DNA of 7,073 nucleotides from Thermoplasmatales archaeon (GCA_012522645.1 JAAYKC010000136.1:1-7073); one strand, 5' to 3'. Counted from the first letter of the stretch, positions 1-6,143 are shown. Made by a program: numbers and translations. Notes: generated by a model from the sequence alone, not told the origin.

Positions 1-132
1 CCCCCTTCACGGAGGGAGCTCACTTGGGACGTGCATTATGAAGAGGATATAAAAAGGTTTGAACGGAGGACGCTTAATGTCCCACATCATAAACGTTCCC
101 TCATGCGGACTGTGAGCCTGTTCGGCCGGTGA
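1..132 (+). CDS. C-terminal end of an unrecognised protein (5' end outside window)
   Basis: The first plus-strand frame is open from base 1 to a TGA at 130-132, giving 43 codons with no start in the window. The other two plus frames stop within about 50 bases. The visible tail is strongly charged and ends in KRSLMRTVSLFGR. It contains WDVHYEEDIKRFERR, which reads like an amphipathic, basic C-terminal segment, with no membrane span or recognisable catalytic motif. Arginine is coded mostly by CGG and AGG, which fits the region. A hairpin with a T-run starts 19 bases after the stop, as expected at a gene end. I do not recognise the family. A chance open frame of this length is possible, so confidence is moderate. 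Confidence 0.5.
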   Translation, partial: PPSRRELTWDVHYEEDIKRFERRTLNVPHHKRSLMRTVSLFGR

Positions 133-151
133 TGCGGAGGGGATCATCATA

Positions 152-190
152 AAAACCTGCGCCGGAACATCGCCCGCGGGAGCAGGTTTT
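152..190 (+). terminator. Terminator-like inverted repeat before the FKBP gene
   Basis: AAAACCTGC at 152-160 and GCAGGTTTT at 182-190 form a perfect 9-bp inverted repeat around a 21-base GC-rich loop, which contains the palindrome CCCGCGGG. The right arm ends in TTTT followed by ATATT. It starts 19 bases after the stop codon of the gene ending at 132, so a terminator for that gene is the simplest reading. Its right arm also overlaps the TATA box of the following FKBP gene, so it could instead, or in addition, be a regulator-binding site. Archaeal termination depends mainly on the T-run, so the role of the stem is uncertain. Confidence 0.45.
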
Positions 191-195
191 ATATT
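187..195 (+). promoter_or_regulatory. TATA box of the FKBP gene
   Basis: TTTTATATT lies about 27-36 bases before the ATG at 223. Archaeal transcription normally starts about 25 bases after the TATA centre, here near 216-218, which leaves a leader of only about five bases. No ribosome-binding sequence precedes 223, which agrees with near-leaderless translation. An ATG at 196 would directly abut the TATA box and could not be in a transcript from this promoter. Confidence 0.5.
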
Positions 196-222
196 ATGGA
201 CGGTATTAGCACCCTCAGTTCA

Positions 223-1410
223 ATGGCTTCTAAGAGAGGACGGTCAGCAGGCCCCGGGAAAAAGGGCAAAGGATCCCAGGAGAAAATCGAAGATATCATC
301 GCTCCTGCAGAGCCGGAATCATTTTCAGAGGATACAGCCGACGAGACGTTCGAGGTTCAGCCGGAGGATGTCCCTAAGCTCAAGGAGCAGAAGGGCAAAC
401 AGGCCGTACCGAAGGAAGCGGCCGTCAAAGCCAAAGAACCTCAGGCAAAGAAGGACACTAAGCCCAAGGTGTCGCAGAAGGCCGCCAAATCCAGGGCCAA
501 GAAGGGCAAGGACCCCATACTTGCGATCTGCACCGCGATTCTCCTCCTGTCCTCCGCTATCGTAATCGTGGCTACGATCGATGATAAGTTCTTCTCCGAA
601 AGCGATACGTCAGCAGTGACCGCATGGGACAACGTGAAGGTGGACTATGTCGGGAGCTTCTACGGATACTATGATGAAGGCGGCATGATCTTTGACACCA
701 GCATCGAGAGCATAGGCAAGAATGACGATTATCTCAAATCCTACGGCTTCAGCAAGACCAGCTATTCCAGCCTTACATTCATTGTCGGGAAGGGGACCAT
801 GCTGACGATGTTCGAGGACGCTCTCCTGGGCATGAGGCCCGGGGAGACCGTCAGGATAGAGATACCCGCAGGGGAAGGCTACGGCAACGGGACGTCCCTC
901 AGCCCGTACACGGATCTGGAGATGGACCGTATACTGACCATGACCAAGGAGCAATGCACGGCGTACATAGGGTCCGTTCCCGCTGCCGGCGTGATCCTGA
1001 CCGCCAAGACCCCCTTCGGCTGGGATGCCCAGGCGATCCTGGATCCCGTGTCGGGCGCTTATATCGTGATCCAGAACCCCTCGGAAGGGGACACCTATAC
1101 GCAGAAGGGTGACGAATCCGAGACCCCCGATGTCCGGTATGAGGTCACCGGCATGACATCAGACAAGATAATCTTCGACTATGCGTTCTCTGAGGATGTG
1201 GCAGAACGCATGAGCACGACCGGCTGGCACGTGAAGGCCCTTGACAAGGATGCCAGGGAGATATACCTATACGGCCAGGAATCCGAAGGTGTCATGGAGT
1301 ATCAGTACAAGTATCCCACCACGGTGAAGGATGCGAACAATAAAGTCTCCTCCACTGAGACGAATGACGTTGTCCTCTATTTCGAGATAAGATTCATCGG
1401 ATACGCTTAG
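223..1410 (+). CDS. Membrane-anchored FKBP-type peptidyl-prolyl cis-trans isomerase
   Basis: This is a predicted 395-residue folding catalyst (prolyl isomerase and possibly chaperone) anchored in the cytoplasmic membrane. Residues 1-97 are hydrophilic, and roughly 53-97 are very rich in Lys, Ala and Pro. Residues 98-118 (DPILAICTAILLLSSAIVIV) form one membrane span. With the basic side inside, the rest faces outward. The FKBP fold starts near 137 with VKVDYVGSF and has IFDTSI (the Phe-Asp pair of the proline pocket), FIVGKG, and FEDALLGMRPGETVRIEIP leading to AGEGYG. An insertion follows the GYG element, in the place where SlyD-like archaeal FKBPs carry their chaperone domain, and the protein ends in a strand-like YFEIRFIGYA. 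The usual VIPGFE is MLTMFE here, so activity may be weak. The ATG at 223 is preferred over 196 because of the TATA position. The stop is TAG, overlapping the thiDN stop by four bases. The FKBP assignment is confident; the exact client proteins are unknown. Confidence 0.88.
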   Translation: MASKRGRSAGPGKKGKGSQEKIEDIIAPAEPESFSEDTADETFEVQPEDVPKLKEQKGKQAVPKEAAVKAKEPQAKKDTKPKVSQKAAKSRAKKGKDPILAICTAILLLSSAIVIVATIDDKFFSESDTSAVTAWDNVKVDYVGSFYGYYDEGGMIFDTSIESIGKNDDYLKSYGFSKTSYSSLTFIVGKGTMLTMFEDALLGMRPGETVRIEIPAGEGYGNGTSLSPYTDLEMDRILTMTKEQCTAYIGSVPAAGVILTAKTPFGWDAQAILDPVSGAYIVIQNPSEGDTYTQKGDESETPDVRYEVTGMTSDKIIFDYAFSEDVAERMSTTGWHVKALDKDAREIYLYGQESEGVMEYQYKYPTTVKDANNKVSSTETNDVVLYFEIRFIGYA

Positions 1411-2696
1411 ACGAATTGTCCCAGCTTATCAGTGACGTCCTTGGGATCCCTGCCGATGATCCATATGAGCCTGTCGCGGCTCGTCTTATCGATCATCGCG
1501 TCGGGCACGCATCCGCATTTGCTTATGGAGTTCGATACGAGATCCCTGAGGCTCATGTTCTTGTTCTTCTTCAGATCCATCTTCCCGACGATCATTCCGA
1601 CCTCTTCCATTACATCGGCATAGTCATCGGAATAGGAGATGTTCATCGCAGAACGCTTCTCGGGGTCCGCTCTCATTGCCTCCAATATGACGAATGACAG
1701 ATGCCCCGCGGCCCCGAACCTGGCAGGCCCCTTGACGGTCCTGCCGTTCCGGTGCCTCATCTTGCCCTCTATGCCGGCTATGTCCTCGGGTCCGACCGGG
1801 TCCTCCGTCGCAAATGCGATGTTCATGCCGGACTCCGGGACCGCTGTTCCGGGGATGCTCTGCATGATCTGAGTGGCCGCCACATCCAACGAATCCAGTA
1901 TCTGGAAGCGATGGGCGTCATCCTGGATCCTGACGACCGGGTTCACAACCCGGACCCCTGTACCAACAGGGTACATGGTGGAAATGGATTCCTGGATCAT
2001 CTTCCTGGACCTGATCACGGCGGTGCCTATGTCCACGCTCTTGGCCAGGTGGGCCGTGATGTATGCGGAGAGGACGCACCCGCTCCCGTGCCCGGCACTG
2101 TCAAGACGCGGGTATTCCAGAGTGCTGATCTCTGATGAGAGGTACAGATAATCCTTCACGGTGCTGCCTCCCATGTGCCCTCCCTTCAGCAGAACGGATG
2201 AGCCCTCCTTCCCTATGAGCTTGCATGCGAGATGGGCATCCTTCTCGTTCCTTATCTCGACCCCGGAGAGCACCTCTGCCTCGTATTTATTGGGGGTTAT
2301 CAGATCGCAGATCGGTATCAGTTTCCTTTTGAGCGCATCGACCAGGTCCTCGCTGAAAAGATGATCGCCCACTGTAGCGATCATCACCGGGTCGATGACC
2401 AGGCGTATGTTCTTATTCTCCAGGACATCGGCCACCGCTGACACTATCTCGGGATCGTACAGCATGCCCGTCTTTATGGCCCTGATGTCCGAGTCCTTGA
2501 GCACGGTCTCGATCTGTTCGACCACCATGTCCGGCGGTACAGGATAGATCCTGTTCACAGATCTGGTGTTCTGAGCGGTTACGGCTGTTACAGCAGTGCA
2601 CGCATGCACCCCCAAAGCGGCCATGGCCTTTATGTCAGCCTGTATTCCTGCTCCGCCGATGGAATCTGAGCCTGCAATGGTAAGGGCACATCTCAT
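1407..2696 (-). CDS. thiDN: Bifunctional HMP/HMP-phosphate kinase - thiamine-phosphate synthase (ThiD-ThiN fusion)
   Basis: This cytoplasmic thiamine biosynthesis enzyme has 429 residues from the chosen start. The N-terminal ThiD half (about 1-255) phosphorylates hydroxymethylpyrimidine and its monophosphate. It shows AGSDSIGGAGIQADIKAM (8-25), IDPVM (101-105), ITPNKYEAEVL (133-143) and HGSGCVLSAYI (203-213), where Cys207 matches the catalytic cysteine of the ribokinase-like family. The C-terminal half (about 262-429) is ThiN, the archaeal thiamine-phosphate synthase that replaces ThiE. It shows ARFGAAGHLSFVIL, then MNISYSDD and a terminal IIGRDP. Length and order match archaeal ThiDN proteins. 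The start at 2696 gives MRCALTIAGSD, the usual family beginning, and lies about 26 bases after a TATA element. An in-frame ATG at 2717 and an open frame back to 2756 are less likely. A TAA stop overlaps the convergent FKBP gene. No thiamine riboswitch is visible upstream. Confidence 0.93.
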   Translation of the reverse strand: MRCALTIAGSDSIGGAGIQADIKAMAALGVHACTAVTAVTAQNTRSVNRIYPVPPDMVVEQIETVLKDSDIRAIKTGMLYDPEIVSAVADVLENKNIRLVIDPVMIATVGDHLFSEDLVDALKRKLIPICDLITPNKYEAEVLSGVEIRNEKDAHLACKLIGKEGSSVLLKGGHMGGSTVKDYLYLSSEISTLEYPRLDSAGHGSGCVLSAYITAHLAKSVDIGTAVIRSRKMIQESISTMYPVGTGVRVVNPVVRIQDDAHRFQILDSLDVAATQIMQSIPGTAVPESGMNIAFATEDPVGPEDIAGIEGKMRHRNGRTVKGPARFGAAGHLSFVILEAMRADPEKRSAMNISYSDDYADVMEEVGMIVGKMDLKKNKNMSLRDLVSNSISKCGCVPDAMIDKTSRDRLIWIIGRDPKDVTDKLGQFV

Positions 2697-2718
2697 GTAC
2701 TTCCGAATCGCGAACATG

Positions 2719-2730
2719 ATATTAAATAAG
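2719..2730 (-). promoter_or_regulatory. Candidate TATA element of thiDN
   Basis: On the minus strand this reads TTATTTAATAT. Its centre is about 26 bases before the ATG at 2696, so transcription would begin almost exactly at that start codon and the mRNA would be leaderless. No ribosome-binding sequence precedes 2696 or 2717. The palindromic TATA at 2755-2766 is an alternative and would give a leader of about 38 bases. Confidence 0.4.
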
Positions 2731-2754
2731 TGGGAAAGTTGCCTCGTCGGGAAC

Positions 2755-2766
2755 AATTATATAATT
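2755..2766 (+). promoter_or_regulatory. Palindromic TATA element in the divergent promoter region
   Basis: AATTATATAATT is a perfect 12-base palindrome. Its centre is about 26 bases before the ATG at 2787, the expected archaeal distance for a leaderless start of the 123-residue gene. Being symmetric it could also direct transcription leftward toward thiDN. A purine-rich GGGGTGAC at 2776-2783 would serve as a ribosome-binding site only if transcription starts upstream of it. Confidence 0.45.
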
Positions 2767-2786
2767 ATTTGGCATGGGGTGACCGG

Positions 2787-3158
2787 ATGAAGACCAGCAG
2801 CTACCATTTCGTTCTACAGGACAAATCTGACTATAAGGATCTGGCACCGGTCTTTCCGGATATTCTGAAGACCATATTCACTGAGAACGGGCACTTCCTC
2901 TCACCCGAGGAGGAGGAGAGCAGGGAGATGTTCATCGAGCTGAATATGGCGGATCTCGAGAGGAACAGGAAGCCGGAGGGATACAACAGGAAGGCACTCT
3001 ACAGGCTCGTATTCCCGATAGGCAGGAAGGAGTTCTACATCAAGACCTACAGCGGTAAGATGAGCGATGTCAAGCACATAGGCGAGACGATAGGCGAGAT
3101 GCTCTCCACCGCTAAGGTGAAGTTCGAGGTCGAGGAGAACCTCGACATGGAATACTGA
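2787..3158 (+). CDS. Hypothetical protein, 123 residues, family not recognised
   Basis: This is a soluble, charged protein of 123 residues with no signal peptide or membrane span. Residues 12-32 (DKSDYKDLAPVFPDILKTIF) look helical. An acidic stretch SPEEEESREMF (39-49) follows, and then a more basic middle, NRKPEGYNRKALYRLVFPIG, that leads into strand-like KEFYIKTYSG (81-90). A helix SDVKHIGETIGEMLSTAK (93-110) comes before the terminal VKFEVEENLDMEY. An alpha/beta fold is likely. No catalytic or metal-binding motif is evident. The ATG at 2787 is preferred because GGGGTGACC directly precedes it and a TATA element lies about 26 bases upstream; the frame remains open back to 2730. It diverges from thiDN and converges on the 45-residue gene, its TGA lying 6 bases from that gene's stop. 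Codon use (AGG, GAG, ATA) matches the neighbours, so it looks like a real native gene. Its function is unknown. Confidence 0.8.
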   Translation: MKTSSYHFVLQDKSDYKDLAPVFPDILKTIFTENGHFLSPEEEESREMFIELNMADLERNRKPEGYNRKALYRLVFPIGRKEFYIKTYSGKMSDVKHIGETIGEMLSTAKVKFEVEENLDMEY

Positions 3159-3168
3159 TCGGGATCAG
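3155..3168. repeat. Palindrome spanning two convergent stop codons
   Basis: CTGATCGGGATCAG has arms CTGATC (3155-3160) and GATCAG (3163-3168). The plus-strand TGA (3156-3158) lies in one arm and the minus-strand gene's TGA (TCA at 3165-3167) in the other. It could form a small hairpin in both transcripts. No T-run follows on either side, so a terminator role is weakly supported, and short palindromes at paired stop codons can arise by chance. Confidence 0.4.
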
Positions 3169-3302
3169 ATCAAGAGCCAGATTGTGTAAGCCGCCAAGGC
3201 GGTCAGGATCAGGCTCAGGTTCCTTCTCCTCAGATATGCGTTGTCCTTCTCGTTACGTATCTCTGCTATCCTGTTGCTGAATAATTCTTCTGTGCATCCC
3301 AT
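3165..3302 (-). CDS. Small single-span membrane protein, 45 residues, family not recognised
   Basis: This 45-residue frame begins MGCTEELFSNRIAEIRNEKD, continues with a basic YLRRRN (23-28), and ends in one hydrophobic helix, LSLILTALAAYTIWLLI (29-45). The layout is that of a tail-anchored protein: charged helical cytoplasmic part, Arg cluster at the membrane face, short or absent outer tail. The start is fixed, because an in-frame TGA directly precedes the ATG. It has GGTGG (3308-3312) five bases before the ATG and a TATATAAG-type element (3333-3340) about 30 bases upstream. It lies 73 bases after argH on the same strand, so co-transcription is also possible. Codons are typical of the region (AGG, ATA, CTG). 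I recognise no family; a Sec61-beta/SecG-like subunit was considered but the expected N-terminal motif is absent. Expression is not proved. Confidence 0.6.
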   Translation of the reverse strand: MGCTEELFSNRIAEIRNEKDNAYLRRRNLSLILTALAAYTIWLLI

Positions 3303-3332
3303 TCATGCCACCGCATGAGCCTCGCATTGAAG

Positions 3333-3340
3333 CTATATAA
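3333..3340 (-). promoter_or_regulatory. Candidate TATA box of the 45-residue membrane protein gene
   Basis: On the minus strand this reads TTATATAG in an otherwise GC-rich intergenic stretch. A start about 25 bases downstream falls near 3311, giving a leader of roughly nine bases that holds most of the GGTGG ribosome-binding sequence. No plus-strand gene follows it, so the minus-strand small gene is its only plausible client. Confidence 0.45.
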
Positions 3341-3375
3341 GCGGAGGCAGGGGAGGTCACCGAATCCGACCGAAT

Positions 3376-4821
3376 TCACTTGAGGAGCCTGTCCCAGCAG
3401 TCCTCAATGACCTCAGTCTGATAGTACACGAACTCCTCCCGGATGGTGAGGTTATTCATAAGATGGTCCCTCTGCAGATTCGTGGATACGGAGGACGTGC
3501 CGCCGTATGAGTTACGTCTCTCAACACACTTCCTGAGGGGAAGTATCTCGAAGACATCATCATCTATGGATGCGGAGAATCCCCTGAGCTCATCCAGTGT
3601 GAGCGATTCCAGGTCCTTGTTCTCCTTCACACAGTATTTGACGGCGGCCCCGACGATCCCGTGGGCCTCGCGGAAGGGTATGCCCTTCACCACAAGATAA
3701 TCAGCCAGGTCCGTGGCGTTCATGAATCCGGCCTTGGCGCTCTCCTTCATCCGCTTCTTGTTGATCTTCATGGTCTTCGCCGCCGACGCCATCATCATCG
3801 CGCACTGGGTAACCGTATACATGGCCTCCATCGCAGGCCTCTTGTCCTCCTGGAGATCCCTGTTGTATGTGAACGGGAGGCCTTTGAGAGTGACCAGCAT
3901 GGACATGAGACTCCCCACTACGGAGCCTGTCATCCCCCTTGCCAATTCAGCTACGTCCGGGTTCTTCTTCTGGGGCATGATCGACGATCCCGTGGAGTAC
4001 GCCTCGTCCATCTCGACGAATCCGAATTCCTGGGATGACCAGAGCACCAGTTCCTCCGCCAGGGACGAGATGTGCACAGCGGTCAGGGACGCGCAGAACA
4101 GTATCTCGGCGACGAAGTCCCTGTCGCTGACGGTATCCATGGAGTTATTGGTCGGACCTGAGAATCCCAGGGCCTGGGAGGTCATGTCCCTGTCAATGGG
4201 GTATGTGGTGCCGGCCAGGGCCGCAGCACCCAGAGGGCATCGGTTCATTCTTGAATACGCATCAAGGAACCTTTCGCCGTCCCTGTCGAATCTGAATGCA
4301 TGTGCCAGCATATGTTGTGAAAGGGTCACGGGCTGTGCATGCTGCATATGCGTGTACCCGGGGAGGATGGTGTCCCCGTTCTTCTCGGATATCGTGATCA
4401 GAGAATCTATCAGGTTGTCCAGGGCGTTCACGGCATCAAGGGTCATATCCCTCATGTACATGCGGAAATCAGTGGCCACCTGATCGTTACGGCTTCTGCC
4501 GGTGTGCAGTCTTCCCCCGTCGGGACCGATCATATCGGTGAGACGGTGCTCTATATTGGTGTGTATGTCCTCAAGATCCGGATTGACCTCGAAGGTCCCG
4601 TTCTCAATGTCATCCACTATCTTCTTCAGACCGTCTATGATGGTGTCGGCGTCTTTGGCAGGGAGTATCTTGCAGGACTTGAGCATCCTGACATGGGCCA
4701 AGGAGCCCATGATGTCATAGAATGCCAGCGCAACATCCGTTCCCAGGGATGATGTGAATTCCAGTGTGTCCTGGCTCATCGCCTTGTCGAATCTCCCTGA
4801 CCAAAGCGCCTTCTCCTCCAT
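3376..4821 (-). CDS. argH: Argininosuccinate lyase
   Basis: This cytoplasmic homotetrameric enzyme of the fumarase/aspartase superfamily cleaves argininosuccinate to arginine and fumarate, the last step of arginine synthesis. At 481 residues it is normal length. In order it shows the N-terminal LWSGRF (6-11), EDIHTNIEHRL (84-94), HTGRSRNDQVATD (106-118), GYTHMQHAQPVTLSQH (155-170, with the conserved His158), PLGAAALAGT, and the superfamily signature GSSIMPQKKNPD (278-289), whose serine pair includes the catalytic serine. LPFTYNRDLQEDK follows, and the C-terminal domain has the usual GIPFREAHGIVG. The start is a choice between GTG at 4830 (484 residues, overlapping the argG stop as GTGA) and ATG at 4821. 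ATG is preferred because GGGTGA lies five bases before it and MEEKALWSGRF is family-like. It is translationally coupled to argG. Confidence 0.96.
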   Translation of the reverse strand: MEEKALWSGRFDKAMSQDTLEFTSSLGTDVALAFYDIMGSLAHVRMLKSCKILPAKDADTIIDGLKKIVDDIENGTFEVNPDLEDIHTNIEHRLTDMIGPDGGRLHTGRSRNDQVATDFRMYMRDMTLDAVNALDNLIDSLITISEKNGDTILPGYTHMQHAQPVTLSQHMLAHAFRFDRDGERFLDAYSRMNRCPLGAAALAGTTYPIDRDMTSQALGFSGPTNNSMDTVSDRDFVAEILFCASLTAVHISSLAEELVLWSSQEFGFVEMDEAYSTGSSIMPQKKNPDVAELARGMTGSVVGSLMSMLVTLKGLPFTYNRDLQEDKRPAMEAMYTVTQCAMMMASAAKTMKINKKRMKESAKAGFMNATDLADYLVVKGIPFREAHGIVGAAVKYCVKENKDLESLTLDELRGFSASIDDDVFEILPLRKCVERRNSYGGTSSVSTNLQRDHLMNNLTIREEFVYYQTEVIEDCWDRLLK

Positions 4822-4826
4822 CCCCT

Positions 4827-6038
4827 TCACCCTTTCCTGTGGACTCTGGACGCCGTCTTGTTGGGCAGTCCCCAGCAGTAGATGAATCCTACAGCGGCGT
4901 CGTGGTCGTACACGTCCCCTTCCGCATACGTGGCCAGTCCCTCATCGTACAGGGAGTACGGGGATTTGCGGCCCACCGTCATGACGCTGCCCTTGTAGAG
5001 CTTCATCCTGACAGTGCCGGTAACGGTCTCCTGGGTCTTGTCAATGAACGCGCTTATCGATTCGCGCAGAAGCCCGAACCACAGCCCGTCATAGACCAGT
5101 TCCGAGAATCTCTGCTCCATCTTCTTCTTCATGGAGGTGACGTCCCTCTGCAGGGTCATGAACTCCATCGATCTGTGCGCCGCCGTCAGCACGGTGGCGG
5201 CGGGGCACTCGTAGGTCTCCCTGCTCTTGATGCCGACCAGACGGTCCTCCACATGATCTATGCGCCCTATCCCGTGCTGGCGGGCTATCTTGTCCACCTT
5301 CGCTATCAGGTCCAGGCCGTTCATCTTCTTCCCGTCCAGGGAAACCGGTATCCCCTTCTCGAACCCTATCTCGAGATACTCGGCCTCATCCGGTGCATCG
5401 AGGGGCGAGGCGGTCCATCCCCAGGCATCTGCGGGCGGTTCCTCCCAGGCATTCTCGATTATGCCGCATTCGCAGCTCCTCCCCCAGAGATTCTCGTCCA
5501 CTGAGTAGGGGCTCTCCTTCTTGACGATGATCTCGATCTTGTTCTCCTTGGCGTACTCGATTTCCTTCTCGCGGGTGAGCACCCACTCCCTCATGGGAGC
5601 TATGATCTTCATTTCCGGGTCCAGGGACATTATCCCGACATCGAAGCGGACCTGATCGTTACCTTTCGCGGTGCAGCCGTGGGCTATGTACTTAGCCCCT
5701 TCGCGGTGCGCAACCTCGATCAGCTTCTTCACGATGAGCGGTCTTGCCATCGCAGTGCTCAGAGGGTAAACATCCTGGTACATCGCATTGGCCTTCAGGG
5801 AAGGCCAGATGTAGTCCTCTACGAATTCCTCTTTGGCATCGATATACTCTGCGGCCAAGGCACCGTTCCTCAGGGCGCGGGCGACTATGTCATCCCGGCT
5901 GGGGGGCTGGCCGACATTGATTGCTACGGCTATAACGTCCACATCATACTGTTTCTGAAGCCAGCGTATCGCGATGGATGTGTCGAGTCCGCCTGAATAG
6001 GCCAATACGACCTTCTCCCTTTTCTGTTCCGCGGTCAT
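4827..6038 (-). CDS. argG: Argininosuccinate synthase
   Basis: This enzyme joins citrulline and aspartate, using ATP, to form argininosuccinate in the cytoplasm, the step before ArgH. At 403 residues it is full family length. The nucleotide-binding PP-loop AYSGGLDTS is at 13-21. The product-binding elements YPLSTAMARPL (91-101), HGCTAKGNDQVRFD (120-133) and SPYSVDENLWGRSCE (176-190) all follow in order. The GCTAKGNDQ element has Ala where Gly is usual (GCTGKGNDQ), a conservative change. The ATG at 6038 is well supported by GGGGGAG (6044-6050) five bases upstream. Its TGA at 4827-4829 overlaps the alternative GTG start of argH, so the two form an operon for consecutive steps. The gene diverges from argC across a 296-base promoter region. 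Confidence 0.97.
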   Translation of the reverse strand: MTAEQKREKVVLAYSGGLDTSIAIRWLQKQYDVDVIAVAINVGQPPSRDDIVARALRNGALAAEYIDAKEEFVEDYIWPSLKANAMYQDVYPLSTAMARPLIVKKLIEVAHREGAKYIAHGCTAKGNDQVRFDVGIMSLDPEMKIIAPMREWVLTREKEIEYAKENKIEIIVKKESPYSVDENLWGRSCECGIIENAWEEPPADAWGWTASPLDAPDEAEYLEIGFEKGIPVSLDGKKMNGLDLIAKVDKIARQHGIGRIDHVEDRLVGIKSRETYECPAATVLTAAHRSMEFMTLQRDVTSMKKKMEQRFSELVYDGLWFGLLRESISAFIDKTQETVTGTVRMKLYKGSVMTVGRKSPYSLYDEGLATYAEGDVYDHDAAVGFIYCWGLPNKTASRVHRKG

Positions 6039-6043
6039 GTTAT

Positions 6044-6088
6044 CTCCCCCACATTATCGGAGTCCCGTTTAAATTGTTGCATATATGC
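6044..6088 (-). promoter_or_regulatory. argG-argH promoter and ribosome-binding site
   Basis: On the minus strand, GGGGGAG (6044-6050) is a strong ribosome-binding sequence five bases before the argG ATG. GCATATATGC (6079-6088), a perfect 10-base palindrome, is the best TATA candidate: transcription about 26 bases downstream would start near 6057 and give a leader of about 19 bases that includes the whole ribosome-binding site. AATTTAAAC (6067-6075) is a second possible TATA element but would leave a very short leader. Confidence 0.5.
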
Positions 6089-6143
6089 GCCTGATAACTG
6101 CCCCCGGGCCCGTGTACGACAACCGACATCCTCAGCGGATGCG

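Noticed and set aside
77..115. A 12-codon ORF (MSHIINVPSCGL) preceded by GGAGG and by ATATAAAAAG at 48-57, looking like a leader peptide with its own promoter.
   Set aside because: It lies inside a longer open frame (1-132) in another phase. The promoter-like and ribosome-site-like matches can be explained by coding sequence, and nothing links it to a downstream attenuator.
77..150. A possible structured RNA (riboswitch or small RNA), since TCCCTC at 97-102 can pair with GAGGGG at 137-142.
   Set aside because: No known riboswitch core, C/D-box pair or tRNA T-loop was found, and most of the stretch is explained by the open frame ending at 132.
610..954. A 114-codon minus-strand ORF inside the FKBP gene.
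   Set aside because: It is a shadow of the well-supported FKBP coding frame, with no start signal and no family-like sequence.
2697..2786. A thiamine-pyrophosphate riboswitch before thiDN.
   Set aside because: The upstream stretch is too short and lacks the conserved CUGAGA-type core, and thiDN appears leaderless.
3713..4483. A 256-codon plus-strand ORF opposite argH.
   Set aside because: It is antisense to a gene whose protein matches argininosuccinate lyase along its full length. Long antisense frames are common in such GC-rich genes.
4764..5504. A 246-codon plus-strand ORF opposite argG.
   Set aside because: It is antisense to the conserved argininosuccinate synthase frame, and its Pro/Arg/His/Gly-rich composition is typical of a shadow frame.
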